A stretch of DNA of 64,000 nt from Sipunculus nudus (taxonomy: Eukaryota; Annelida; Sipuncula; Golfingiida; Sipunculidae). The stretch lies in NCBI GenBank assembly GCA_026874595.1, contig CM049318.1, positions 49,752,750-49,816,749 of the forward strand, given 5' to 3'. Shown piece by piece: positions 34,461 to 46,697 of the stretch. The notes beneath the pieces are model-generated. The model ran no database searches. It was not told the origin of the DNA and worked only from the letters and a program-made list of their open reading frames with translations. The position numbers and the translations under genes were made by a program. The first letter of the stretch is position 1. Every line of letters starts with the position of its first letter.

Positions 34461-36340
34461 CCCTATACCCCCATACACAGCAAAAACAGTCAATTTATTG
34501 TTAAGAGTAGGCTTAGGGATTGAAGCTGCCGGTGTATAATTTTGTTTTTATTCCATACAGAATGGTTTTCAGTAAAATTGACCATAAGCCTAATTACACC
34601 TCTTAATTCCAGTCATCTGAAGGTTTAGGTTAATTTCATAAGACTTCCGGGTGACTTGATTTCATTTATCAATGGGAGGTATCATTTATCTCGTGTTCAA
34701 TAGTTGGTGCTGGTGGTGGACGATGTTATGTAGTCATGTTCATGTGACTTTAAAACTAGCATGTGCTGAGAAATCGGTCATAACTATGTAAAGATTTATT
34801 GCTACGTAACATCACTCAGTCATTTGCATAAAACAGCATCAGTTAATGACATGAACCTCTAGTGCAGGTAATTCCATAAAGATCCACCCTAGATCTCTTT
34901 TATCCAGTTCTACGGAAGCGTCTCTTTTACTTCACGATAACATATTGCCAATTTTATTGTTGGGCTTTCTCATGTGATTTGATATTTTCTGTATTCTGTG
35001 TCCAGAAAATCTTGTACATCCGAAAAGCCAGTGTAGCTTGTTTTACTCTGTATAGAAGCAATTTTCAAGATACATATGAACCTTTGATTTTCAATTTCAA
35101 ACGCGGGTTAAATTTGTTATATTGTATCATATGCTTTGGTCCCAGTTTTAGGCGAGTTTAATGGACTTAAACCTGTATGTTTTTTTTTATTTATTGTTTT
35201 TTTTTCATTTCAACCATATCTGGATAAACATTTGTCCAACAACCTGAAAAATTAAATAAATAGCATTCAGACAGGTCTTTCAAGTATTGAATTGTTGAGA
35301 AATATATGCCTTTAAGCGGCAGGAAATTTGATTATTATTTGATTGCTGTTCCATTCATGCATCACACTAAATAAAGTTCCAATAAGAAAATAAATAACCT
35401 GTTTACTTAGAAAACAATATACTTCGACACAGTTTGGTGACCGAAGTGGATATCAAAACGTAGTTGTAAAAATTAAAGTTGAGTCCGCTGTATCTCTACC
35501 CAACTTCCTAAAATGTTTACCTACTGGTTCTATTAGTTTTTTCCTCAAAGAAATAATTCATTTCCTGTTTCACTCTCGCTAACTATCCCCTGCTTAACCG
35601 ACATATTTTACGACATCGCTTACGATATCTTTTTGGCAGCAGTTGAGAGACTGGCTGGTACGGACTTGCTTAATTCTCCTTTAATCTGTCTAAAGTGGGC
35701 ATCCATTTTGCAATATATCCAGACCGTAAGTGGGATTTTATTTGGGTATAAACCATGATTTTAGGCCGAGATGTTTTATCTTTCATGAAAGCGGCATCGT
35801 AGCCACCTATTTTATTATTTAATTAACTGAATATGGCGATTTATGCGTTCTTTTATTCGTTCTGGAGGCTGCGACCAATCTAGCTCTCAATTATTTTCAT
35901 TGCTATTGGATGAAGTATGAATGAATGTTAGCGGACTTTTTGTGGGTTTTAGTTCTGCTTTAAACACCATAATGCCTATAGCGCATGTTGAAGAGCACGG
36001 CAAACTTTCTGTACTTACGATAATGCATACAGGGATCTAGGAAAACCAGACTTTTTTCGAAGTTAAAACAAGATATATTCTGCTATGCTCTGTCCCCATT
36101 AACACTACATCCTGATAAGTGCATTTATATTTATATAGAATGAATATAATATAATAATCTAACCGTCGTTGAATTTCTATTTTATAAAACAGTTAGAAAT
36201 TTGGCACTCTCTCTTTCTCTAAATCAAGAGTACAGACTGTACATGGATCTTTAATTTTTTTTCTGGTAATGTACTGAATTCTATACTATTTTTTTAATTA
36301 CATAGAGCGAGAACGTTACCGTAGCCAATCTACGGGCCAA
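34457..36340. other. AT-rich non-coding stretch
   Basis: No coding exon, tandem array or mobile-element end is recognised between the TA tract and the satellite-bearing element. Confidence 0.45.
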
Positions 36341-38994
36341 GTGATGTTTCCCGCCACATCCGTTAATTGGCGCATAAGAAACTAGATGTATCGGAACGAC
36401 ACGACTGCCCCCGCCTCGGGCAAATTAGAAACATTTGTAAAATTTTGAAACATTTTTTAAGTTCAGGAGGTTTCGTATGGTCAAAAGTAGGTCAAGAAGG
36501 GCAAAATGCAAACTTGATCTGTAACGGGTCATTATCAAGCAACACACCAAAAATCATGCAGTATATGCAGGCATTGTGAAAAAAAGTCCATACATGTACA
36601 TTTTCCATAAAAATTGCTGTGTTTCATGAAATTTTCTATGTTTAGGAGCCGTAAAACAATCAAAAGTAGGACAACCAGGACGAAACGCGAACTCAATCTG
36701 TAACTGTCATTATCTGCCCACACATAAAAAATCAGGGTGGTATCTGCAGGCATTGCGAAAAAAAGTCTGTGCATGTGTATTTGTCATGAAAATTTCTATT
36801 TTTCATGAAATTTTCTAAGTTAAAGAGGCGTAAAATGTTCAAAAGTAGGTCAACCTGGACGAAACGCGAACTCGATCTGTAACTGGTCATTATCTGCCTA
36901 CACACCAAAAATCAGGCCCGTATCTGCAGGCACTGTGAAAAAAGTCCATACATGTGCACTTTTTTATGAAATTTTCTATGTTAGAGCACCGTCAAACGGT
37001 CAAAAGTAGGTCAACTGGGACAAAACGTAAACTCAATCTGTAACTGGTCATTATCTGCCCACACACCAAAAATCAGGCCAATATCTGCAGGTATTGCGAA
37101 GAAAAGTCTTTACAAGTGTATTTGTCATGAAAATTTATATTTTACATGAAATTTTCTATGTTCAGGTGCCATAAAACAGTCAAAAGTAGGTCAACTGGGA
37201 CGAAACGCGAACTCTATCTGTAACTGGTCAATATCTGCCCACACACTAAAAATCAGGCCAATATCTGCAGGCATTGCGAAAAAAAGTCCGTACATGTGTA
37301 TTTGTCATGAAATTTCATATTTTTCATGAAATTTTCTATGTTCAGGAGCCGTAAAACAGTCAAAATTAGGTCAACCGGGGCGAAACGCGAACTCGATATG
37401 TAACTGGTCTATATCTGCCCACACACCAAAAATCAGGCCAATATCTGCAAGCATTGCGAAAAAAAAGTCTGTACATGTGTATTTGTCATGAAAATTTCTA
37501 TTTTTCATGAAATTTTCTAAGTTAAAGAGGCGTTAAATGCTCAAAAGTAGGTCAACCGGGACGAAACGCGAACTCGATCTGTAACTGGTCATTATCTGCC
37601 CACACACAAAAAATCAGGCCAATATCTGCAGGCATTGCGAAAAAAAATCCGTACATGTGTTTTTGATGTGATGTTTCCCGCCACATCCGTTAATTGGCGC
37701 ATAAGAAACTAGATGTATCGGAACGACACGAATGCCCCCGCCTGGGGCAAATTAGAAACATTTGTAAAATTTTGAAACATTTTTTAAGTTCAGGAGGTGT
37801 CGTATGGTCAAAAGTAGGTCAAGAAGGGCAAAATGCAAACTTGATCTGTAACGGGTCATTATCAAGCAACACACCAAAAATCATGCAGTATATGCAGGCA
37901 TTGTGAAAAAAAGTCCATACATGTACATTTTCCATAAAAATTGCTGTGTTTCATGAAATTTTCTATGTTTAGGAGCCGTAAAACAATCAAAAGTAGGTCA
38001 ACCAGGACGAAACGCGAACTCAATCTGTAACTGTCATTATCTGCCCACACATAAAAAATCAGGGTGGTATCTGCAGGCATTGCGAAAAAAAGTCTGTGCA
38101 TGTGTATTTGTCATGAAAATTTCTATTTTTCATGAAATTTTCTAAGTTAAAGAGGCGTAAAATGTTCAAAAGTAGGTCAACCTGGACGAAACGCGAACTC
38201 GATCTGTAACTGGTCATTATCTGCCTACACACCAAAAATCAGGCCCGTATCTGCAGGCACTGTGAAAAAAGTCCATACATGTGCACTTTTTTATGAAATT
38301 TTCTATGTTAGAGCACCGTCAAACGGTCAAAAGTAGGTCAACTGGGACAAAACGTAAACTCAATCTGTAACTGGTCATTATCTGCCCACACACCAAAAAT
38401 CAGGCCAATATCTGCAGGTATTGCGAAGAAAAGTCTTTACAAGTGTATTTGTCATGAAAATTTATATTTTACATGAAATTTTCTATGTTCAGGTGCCATA
38501 AAACAGTCAAAAGTAGGTCAACTGGGACGAAACGCGAACTCTATCTGTAACTGGTCAATATCTGCCCACACACTAAAAATCAGGCCAATATCTGCAGGCA
38601 TTGCGAAAAAAAGTCCGTACATGTGTATTTGTCATGAAATTTCATATTTTTCATGAAATTTTCTATGTTCAGGAGCCGTAAAACAGTCAAAATTAGGTCA
38701 ACCGGGGCGAAACGCGAACTCGATATGTAACTGGTCTATATCTGCCCACACACCAAAAATCAGGCCAATATCTGCAAGCATTGCGAAAAAAAAGTCTGTA
38801 CATGTGTATTTGTCATGAAAATTTCTATTTTTCATGAAATTTTCTAAGTTAAAGAGGCGTTAAATGCTCAAAAGTAGGTCAACCGGGACGAAACGCGAAC
38901 TCGATCTGTAACTGGTCATTATCTGCCCACACACAAAAAATCAGGCCAATATCTGCAGGCATTGCGAAAAAAAATCCGTACATGTGTTTTTGTC
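36341..38994. repeat. Near-identical direct duplication of a 1327-bp unit
   Basis: Units 36341-37667 and 37668-38994 are offset by exactly 1327 bp along their whole length. By eye they differ at about four positions (for example GACTGCC/GAATGCC, CCTCGGG/CCTGGGG, GGTTTCG/GGTGTCG and GTAGGACAA/GTAGGTCAA). Each unit includes 45 bp of sequence outside the CTAG end of the Helitron-like element, so the duplication happened after insertion of that element, or it is an assembly artefact. Confidence 0.9.
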
Positions 38995-39247
38995 ATGAAA
39001 ATTTCTATTTTTCATGAAATTTTCTAAGTTTAGGAGCCGTAAAACGGTCAACAGTAGGTCATCCGGGACGAAACGCGAACTCGATCTGTAACTGGTCCAT
39101 ATCTGCCCACACACCAAAAATCAGGCCAATATCTGCAAGCATTGCAAAAAAATGTCCGTACAACTGTTTGATTTCGGAATGACGGAATGACGGAATGACG
39201 GACATGAGTAAAACTATATGCCCCGGCCACTTTGTGGCGGGGGCATA
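36386..39247 (-). mobile_element. Helitron-like element carrying a ~180-bp satellite core
   Basis: On the minus strand the left end reads TGCCC-(7 nt)-GGGCA hairpin, about 20 nt, CTAG (36386-36389), then T, a Helitron-like 3' end. The opposite end (39216-39247) is the GC-rich hairpin GCCCCGGCCAC-TTT-GTGGCGGGGGC. Between them a ~180-bp unit is repeated: the word AAAAGTAGGTCA recurs at 36483, 36662, 36841, 37002, 37182, 37362 and 37543, and again in the duplicated half. One interval is 161 bp because of a deletion. Monomers share GAAACGCGAACTCGATCTGT, TATCTGCCCACACACCAAAA and CATGAAATTTTCTA. (GGAATGAC)x3 lies at 39176-39200. Helitron-related elements with central 150-180-bp tandem cores are known in bivalve molluscs; the link to those is an inference. 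Confidence 0.65.
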
Positions 39248-39704
39248 AAAAAACGTTAAAGTAGCTGTCAAGGTTTCACCCAGTAATTGATACAATTAGT
39301 ATTTTTTATAGAATCGCGCTTCATGAATATTTTAAGTTAATAAGCACCAAATTCACAGTAATGTCGCTATGTTGGTGCATAACATGACATGCCTTAATAA
39401 TGCAAATAATTTCTTCTGTTACAGATGTCTGTTACATGTATTGTGGACACTTGATTCGTGTGGCGCGGGCGTGGCTCGTTGCTGTAGCAACCTCGCCTGG
39501 CCAGGTGTTGCAGGCTCGGTGTAATCTGCATTGGTTGAACTCTGACGTGTAGAAACACAGCGCTCATGCTATTCTTGAACTTTCTTGGCTGTCGCGCTCT
39601 ATGAACGCGTGTCTTGTAATGTTCTTTGGGCGTGTGTATTTTGTATTGTTGGGTTCTTTCGATTGTTGGTGAAAAGAATTTTCTAGAATTTTCGGATGGA
39701 AAGT

Positions 39705-39710
39705 TATAAA
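39705..39710 (+). promoter_or_regulatory. TATA box in LTR copy 1
   Basis: GTTATAAAAAGG is conserved in LTR copy 2 (GTTATAAATAG on the minus strand, 50944-50953). It is the expected U3/R promoter, about 290 bp from the LTR start. Confidence 0.5.
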
Positions 39711-40125
39711 AAGGGGCTGTGTTTTAGAGCCGAGGAGAGGAGAGAGAAATATTCCAGCGGACAAGGAAGATTGTGAGTCAGTTTTGGACCTATCCGATAA
39801 TTGCAGTAGTGTCAGGGATTCTACGAACTCTATGCAGATTTAGTGCGGCCTGTCTCCAGTTTGCTTTCGGGATTATTACAAGAACTTCCCTTTTTGATTA
39901 CAACAGAGTGATTTTGTGATTAAAATGGACTATTATTCTCTGAGAAGATTTTATGAAATGTCATCTGGATTATACGATTTAAAGGACTTGTTGTCGCTGT
40001 GACAGTTGTGTTATCCAGTTACTGTATACTTTATTTATTATACTGTCATTGTATTGATATGCTCTTGTACTGTTGTTATCCTGTGTAATTGTATTGATTT
40101 GGTGTATTGTAATGGTTGTTTTAAG

Positions 40126-40131
40126 AATAAA
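40126..40131 (+). promoter_or_regulatory. Polyadenylation signal in LTR copy 1
   Basis: AATAAA is conserved at the matching place in LTR copy 2 (TTTATT on the plus strand at 50543-50548). It lies about 80 bp before the LTR end. Confidence 0.5.
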
Positions 40132-40210
40132 TTATAATTATTTGTTAACAAAAAAACACTGACTTTTTATTCATTCACCTACACACGATTTCACCCTGCA
40201 TAGTGTTACA

Positions 40211-42478
40211 GAATCTGAATGTTTGCGGGGTCAGGGTTTGATAAGGGCACGGAAATATAACAGGAAAAGACATTCTTAAGATGGGAATTTGCCCGCAAGA
40301 TAGGTTTGCCAATAGACCCGTACATTCCAAGTAGAAGCCGAAGGAATGCTTTGGGTACGACCGCGCCCTCATCCGCCCTTATTATAGTAGCTTACTTTGA
40401 TCACGTGTGGTGGAACTCCTTCAACTCAACACATCAAGTAGGGAGATGATGACGCCAAAAAACTCTTACCAGAGGCTTAATCTGTCGTATTTATCCGTTT
40501 TCTTTAACAATATTCTCGCAATCCTTTGATTTCTCGTATCAAAGGATGATTGAGAATATCCCTAAAGGCAAGTTGTGCGTAGATTAAACGAGACTTGCGC
40601 AGCGAAGCAAAAGATGTTTCCCCTATGACCCGGAAAGAGATGCATTATTAATGGAGCAATTGCCGAAAATCCATATTTCAAAATCTGACACAATATTGTT
40701 AAGCTAAAGTTTATATAAGAAGAATTTGATAATCTGAGAGTTCTTTTTTTGTAGAGACACTGAGACATTTAACACTTTTCCTGGTTTGCTTCTGTCGGCA
40801 AATCAGTAAATTTACTTCCAAATATAGTGTAAAATGAAGCTCAGTTAGGGAAATTCTGCTCGCGACAATACATCTGAAACTAAATTATTTTTATATGTTA
40901 TACCCGGGGCATCTGTTTTAGTGAAGAAATTCCCGAAACATTACATAAAAGATCACTATAAGTGGGCTGACCATGTTGTTCCGAAAATCACCATGGCTGT
41001 GCCAAAGGCAGTATTTGATTCCTTTTTTCACTAGATGTTTACCCAGTTCAGTCACACGACATATATTGTGCGGTCGCAGTTGGGCAACCTGGCCAGACGG
41101 GAATGCTAAAAAAAACGTTATTTTCAGACTTCATAAAAACGAAATTAATGAGACGAAAACAGGGCATGTAATACAAACAATCAGAATGACACCTGCGTCA
41201 GATGGTCTCACGACAGAAAATAGCGCCATTTCTGCCTTCTGAGATTAATGAGTCTACGATCAGCTTAGTACCGGCAGATTGCCTTTGCATCTTGGATCAG
41301 GAACGCACTGTTAGGTTCTTTGAAGTTAAAACTATTTTTGTCATTTTTTAAAACGCCTCATGGCCAACAATTACGCTGTCAATTGAAATAAACCAGACCA
41401 CTCATTAATTGTTTAGAATACTTTACAACAACACCTACCATATGCGAGTAAAATTCCGTAATAACTCAAGATTTTGGGAAATCCCTCTCTCTGCAGTGAC
41501 GGCAACCAGCTTGTACGCGATTCAGGAAATTACTCGTTAACAAAGGGACGGATATTCAATTTGGTTTCTGAGTTCACGTGTATTCTTTTGTGTTAATTCA
41601 TCATTCGAAGTCTTATGTTAAGATCGTCGGATGTTCACCACGAGGTCAATGTAACAGGATTGATCACTGTTTAAGTACATTCCCCCATACGACTTGTCTC
41701 ACGACAACCTTAACCTTACCTTCCCAATAAGCTGTGTATTTACGGCCAGACAGAAACCCGACAAATGGCAACGTGATCCTTTCTCTAAAGTCATTTACGT
41801 GGTCCCGTTGTTCTTCTTTCTCTTACCGTCTGAGTATTACGGTTGACACCAAAGGGTAACTGATATTCTTTGAACTGATTTATTTGTATATATTTAAAAG
41901 GAACACATACCTATGTGAGACGGCGACGAATCTGTATGCTTAAATGATCAAGTATCAGAAAATGGAACTGTCAGCTTGACATTTCTCAAGTCGTCACATC
42001 AGAAAATTTACTATAATTACACGCTTGAAGATTAGATCAGTATTGTTCAATGTTATATCACTTTTCTAAACTGTCCTTGAGTAAGCATGAAAAACACCTC
42101 TAGGGGGAATGACCGTAAGAAAATTGCCAGACAACCTGTAAACCCGTCGACCTGCCGCAGATCCAAGCAATCCAATGGTTAATGTACTTTTCATGGGTTG
42201 TGTAATGTATAACTTTAAATGTTTTTTTTTCTAAAAGTATACCTTAGAATATTAATTAAAAAAAGGGTTAAGGAAAAGAAGTAGTCCAGTCCAGGAGGAC
42301 TAATAACCAACCCTAAGCAAAGGTCTCCAGGAAAGTTCAGGCTGCAAAAATTGGGTCTGAAACACTTAAAAGGGGGAATCCGAACCTCCTGGACCTGCTC
42401 CGTCCCCACTCAACCCCCCCCCCCCCCACCCTCACCCCCCCCCCCCCCCACCCCTCCCACCCCAAGAGCGCATGTCCT
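40211..42478. other. Non-coding stretch with a 21-bp-arm hairpin
   Basis: ATATTCTCGCAATCCTTTGAT (40510-40530) is inverted at 40538-40559 with one insertion and a 7-nt loop, giving a strong hairpin. The first few hundred bases may be LTR-element interior. C runs lie at 42413-42429 and 42436-42449. No gene is recognised. Confidence 0.45.
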
Positions 42479-42651
42479 GCCCAAAAACACAGGCACTCGT
42501 TTCCCGCGCTAAAAATGGCCTAGAAACCGTAAACACATTGAGTATGGGCGATATACCAGTTATAAAAGAAAACTGGTATATCGTCCATACTCAATGTGTT
42601 TACGGTTTCTAGGCCATTTTAGTGCGGGAAACGAGTGCCTGTGGCCCAAAA
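42479..42651. mobile_element. Foldback MITE with 8-bp target-site duplication
   Basis: The element is a near-perfect palindrome. Arm 1 begins CACAGGCACTCGTTTCCCGC at 42488 and ends at 42561; arm 2 runs 42571-42643 and is its reverse complement with only three differences in about 74 nt. The loop is ATAAAAGAA. GCCCAAAA flanks it on both sides (42479-42486 and 42644-42651). This 8-bp duplication fits hAT- or P-like transposition. There is no coding capacity. High arm identity suggests a young insertion or ongoing arm conversion. A transcript would form a ~73-bp double strand. Confidence 0.8.
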
Positions 42652-44187
42652 GGCATTTCCGTGCAATACGCGGTCACGCGGGTCCACTATAATCCCCATT
42701 GATCCCCCATATCCATTGTATCGCCTCAAAAGGACTTTTCCCTCTCAAAAGGAAGTAAAGGTTTTTAATCCAAAGACCACACTTCGCTTTCAATGCGAGG
42801 GCTTTTCAGCTTGGTCAACAGTGGGCACCGAGTCCAATGATGTGACCGCCGTTTGACAATTTTTTTATGGGTTACAGGTTTATCTTTCCATGATAACCAT
42901 GGTTTCAAAAATTCGGCCAAGTAATGTTTTTTATGAAGGTTTTTATTTCCAAAAAGAAGCCCCACAACTTAATTATCATTTGGGTTTGGGTGGGGGTTCA
43001 CATATATTTGTTAGGACCCGTTGTCTGTAGGGACGGTGAAACATGAAAAAATATCACCAGAACATCTTTATATTGATAACAAACTAGAATCTGTAGTCAG
43101 GGCTACAGACCCTCATCAAAATCTCCTTTAATATTAGTCATGTGTTCACGTGTATGCGCTTCATGTATGAACACTGTCATGCTTCAATAACACGAGATCA
43201 CCTTGCGTGGCAGAATAAATAAATACAAAAATCTCCTTTAATATTAGTCATGTGTTCACGTTTATGCGCTTCATGTATGAACACTGTCATGCTTCAGTAA
43301 CACGAGATCACCTTGCGTGGCAGAATAAATAAATACGAATGGGTGGCTTCCACACGGGCACAAAGAAATGGTCCTTTGTCATAATGGTTTATAAAAAAAT
43401 ATATTGTGGTGATTCTTATTACCCCCTAAATGAAATGGGCAATTGATATGTCTTTCCCCTTACCCTCTACAAATGATCAGCAAAACATTTTTCGCCTGTC
43501 ACGCTTTTTCAGGAGGCGACCTGTTATCCCCACTGATCCCCATTCCCATTATATAGCCTGTTTAGGAATTTTACTTTGTCCAAAGGAAGTAAAAATTTGA
43601 AATTCAAGCGCGTAAAACATGTACATATGAATCTTTTGATAGAGAACATTTTTTCTATTGAGTGGACACAAAGAGCTGAGACCCTTTACACGAGCACCGT
43701 TTTATAGGTTTACAGGTATGTTGATTTTTATACATTTAGAAGTATCTATCAAATATAACCATGGTTTTAATAGTTCGGTCGATTTATCGGTTGTTTGAAA
43801 AATGTTTTTTTTTTCAAAAGGAAGCCCTGGGGAGGGGGGGGGGTGTTATTGTACCCACTTCTTAAGGTCCTTAATCTCTTGGGGACTTTGAAACCCCCGC
43901 CAGAATCTACTAATTAGTCGTTCGTTCATACGTGCACGTTTTGTGTAAAACATTGTCTTGGTTCAGAAACACGAGTTCACCAGGCGAGTGGCTGAACAAC
44001 TGCATACGAAGCTTCTACTCGGGGACAAAAAAATTGCCCCTTATAATAATTCCTATGTGGAATTGTGATTATGACACTTAAAAATATATATTGTGGTGAT
44101 TCCGATTACCTCCAACAATGTAATGGATTACGGATGCAGTTTTACTCTACCCCTCTACAAATTTTCAGCAAAATCTGTTTATTACAT
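42652..44187. repeat. Two diverged tandem units of ~700-850 bp
   Basis: Unit 1 (about 42652-43494) and unit 2 (about 43495-44187) share, in order: CCCCATT/CCCCACTGATCCCCATT, AAAGGAAGTAAA, TTACAGGT, ATAACCATGGTTT, TTCAAAAGGAAGCCC-like, CACGAGATCACC/CACGAGTTCACC, TATATTGTGGTGATTC and CCTCTACAAAT.TTCAGCAAAA. The end of unit 2 leads directly into dispersed repeat copy B, and the first ~60 bp of the window match the same unit tail, so array and repeat probably belong to one larger element. Confidence 0.75.
43112..43337. repeat. Recent ~112-bp tandem duplication inside unit 1
   Basis: AAAATCTCCTTTAATATTAGTCATG...AATAAATAAATAC occurs twice in direct succession, with only a few differences (CGTGTATG/CGTTTATG, TTCAATAA/TTCAGTAA). 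Unit 2 has one copy of this segment. Confidence 0.9.
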
Positions 44188-44920
44188 TTTGCGTTAATTT
44201 GCTGAAAGACAATGCAACGAACCAAGGCTGAAGTGGTTTCTTTGTTAAATGCTTTCATCGAAATATATCAACATGCTTTCTTTTTATCTGGGAGGGTTGT
44301 CCATTATGCATCAGACCTGCTTATTCCATGACAATTTACAGTACTTAAACCAAACATTTAATACTATTGGAATATATTTTTCTGGGCCTGTCTTTTTACA
44401 TAGTCAGCTATACGTTTCGCGTAGAAGAGACTTTAACGACGTATGCATGTGTATACAAATAACGCATGTGTTTGTTAACATGCCTTAGACTGTACCCTCA
44501 ATTGACTACACTGAATAAACACCGTGTTTCACGATGTCGCCTGAACTTAAACTAATACTAAGCATCTTTCATATAAATTCACGGTACAATGCTTCTGGGT
44601 ACAATCGTTATATCTACGATATTTTCGAAGCAATGAAGCTGTCGGACTTATTTTGTTTATCGGGAATTTTTTTTTTTTTTTGGTTTGATTTCTAGAATAG
44701 AATAATTTTTCTTTCTGTGTTGATATTTTCGGGGAGAGTGTTCCTGGAGAATTCTAGCAGAAGTAATCATTATAACATATAAGTGAAACACATGACAAAA
44801 GTTCCTGCAAAAACCTTAGGATTAAAATATGCGTCGTTTAGTTCCTATATCAGCTCATTACGAACAAATACATCAGATAGAGCCGTGGATTTTCCACGGG
44901 AGCAGCTAGTTTCTAGTGAA
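44095..44920. repeat. Dispersed repeat, copy B (uninterrupted)
   Basis: This copy aligns with 1-360, 2515-2850 and 3976-4135 without the two large insertions seen there, so it shows the pre-insertion arrangement. A 95-codon plus-strand frame (44783-45070) starts within it; the frame is not preserved in copy A and is not called as a gene. A 15-base T run lies near 44668-44682. Confidence 0.75.
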
Positions 44921-46697
44921 TACAAGGTAACCGGAGGAGAGCCGATCCATGTTAGTCCCGTACCTTTCACCCAAATAACACTTACAAATGCGGTCGACCA
45001 CGCCTCTCTAATGAGAGGAATTGAATGCCACCGACGTTTAGCTCCTAGAATCCTCATTGACCAGATATAAATTTTATTAATAAATTTCCTTTATATGAAA
45101 GGCAGCAAAACTGAGAAATAGAAAATTTTATTGGGCGCGAACCCTTTCCTGTTAAATATTCTATTAAGACGTGCAACAGCCATGCTGTAAAAAAATATTA
45201 AGAAAACCACGGTTATTTACATAATAAATAAGTGTTTAATCAATATCCGTTAGCCCACATTGCCTAGTCATTCAAAATGTTGCTTTAACTGTTACTTAAT
45301 AGAAACTGCAGAACCTTACATATGAGAGAAATCTGCAGAAATCACACAGAAAATACGAAAAAAAAAAAGTTATTTATATATTACAAATTTTGTGTCTTTT
45401 GTCGCGACGTTATTTTTGGACACCACCATTTGAATTATAGGCGTCTGTTTCAGCCGTCTGCGCGGCTCCCGCGGGTTATTGTAGCGGGAAGCCATCGCCT
45501 GATCACAGCAAACCCGGTCCAGACTGCTGGCTTATTGTTAAGAACGGTTATCTTGAAGCCCAGGAAACTCATCAGAATGACACGCGGATTCACAGTGATG
45601 TCAACCTGAACTGACAAGGAGAAGACACTGAACTGTCTCCCAGTGAGGTGACGCTGGCAAACTGTAATCCTTCAGTGTCTCGGGTGGTAGTCCACGTGCC
45701 ATTGTTTTTGTTTTTAGTTATAGGACATTGCATGCCCGTTGATGTAAACGTTTGCCTTTCTGGTTTCGCATTATTACCAAGTATTACCTGCCTTTGCCAG
45801 CAGACGGCGTGAGCGTGGCCCTTGGATCTCTTCGGATTTATCTCGACAACATTTCTGAAATGAGCATAATATGCATAAAGGAATCCTAAGTAGCTTAACA
45901 AATAGAGACGTACTTCAACAGCTGTATATTCGTTTACAAGAGCCTCGCATTCCTAAAAGGACAAGCTTTTTTCTTTTTTAAATATACAACAGTGATTTTC
46001 TCTTGAATGCTCTTCAAGCAAAGTTAATTTATTCCATTATGGGTTTACCTACGCTCTGATCACAGCGCGTGACCTCCCGGCCCGGTGACCTTCCACTCAC
46101 ACGCTGTGAGAAATAGCAGGATTTTTCAGGTTTAGCAACACCCAGTCAGTTTACGCTGGATAAAGTAAAATCTGATTGGCTCTGCGTTTGAACGAATCTG
46201 CAGAACTGGTAGAAGAAATCTGATTGGCTTAGCGTGTAAACAAACAAAGCTTTACCCGTGGCAAGCTCGTGTTGCACGCCCCGGCAATACAGGAAATATG
46301 CAGACTGTGGGGGATAACTGACCTCAGGCAAGTCAGTATAGAGACTGTGTTGAAAGTTGACGATTGCATCGTGTGTAATACAATGGGGTGGAAAAAGTAT
46401 GTGCTACTAAGCGCTTTCCAAGGCAGTGTAAAGTGACCGGTACCTCGAAGAACATCCGATTGTGCCTGGTGACACCTGCAAGGTGTTTGGTTCAATATTA
46501 CGCAGGGGGAATTCCACAGAGACAGCACTGCCTGGTGGCCAAACCTGACCGCTACCGCGGTTCAATGCAACGGTAGTGTAGCGAAGAGTTGAGCGTAGCG
46601 TAACCGCTGCTAATGGAGCGTAGGGTTTGCCATGCTGTATTACATACTGGTGTCCATGGAAGATAAGTATTTTACCATATAAAATCCCCCCCCCCCA
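44921..46697. other. GC-richer non-coding stretch with twin CCAAT-type words
   Basis: CTGATTGGCT occurs at 46172-46181 and 46220-46229, giving two inverted CCAAT boxes 48 bp apart in a CpG-containing stretch (about 46050-46320). This is promoter-like, but no transcript start or adjacent exon is visible. A minus-strand segment 45789-45855 has TTTCAG before it and GTAATA after it, a weak 67-bp exon candidate only. Confidence 0.3.

Larger units (their letters stand above)
39417..40210 (+). mobile_element. LTR-like repeat, copy 1
   Basis: It begins TGTTACAGATGTC and ends GTGTTACA, 794 bp, and is homologous along its length to the minus-strand copy at 50467-51233. It has retroviral-type LTR signals: a TATA box (39705) followed by a purine-rich segment, and AATAAA at 40126 followed by a short A-run and CACTGACTT. 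Both copies are followed by GAATCTGA before diverging, which may be the first bases of the internal region. No gag-pol frame flanks it, and a 5-bp target duplication is not evident, so it is either a solo LTR or a 5' LTR with a lost interior. Confidence 0.65.

Noticed and set aside
36341-39247. Possible CRISPR-like array
   Set aside because: Units of ~180 bp are repeated in full with no unique spacers; this is a satellite inside a mobile element in animal DNA.
43090-43120. Second hammerhead-like GATGAGGGTCTGTAG word on the minus strand
   Set aside because: It lacks the CTGATGA core and a following GAAA; it is explained by a simple CTGTAG/CTACAG hairpin.
44783-45070. 95-codon plus-strand frame
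   Set aside because: Begins inside dispersed repeat copy B and is not open in copy A.
45590-45901. 103-codon minus-strand frame with a 67-bp exon-like part
   Set aside because: TTTCAG and GTAATA edges exist, but the donor is weak and the peptide has no recognisable feature; kept only as a remark.
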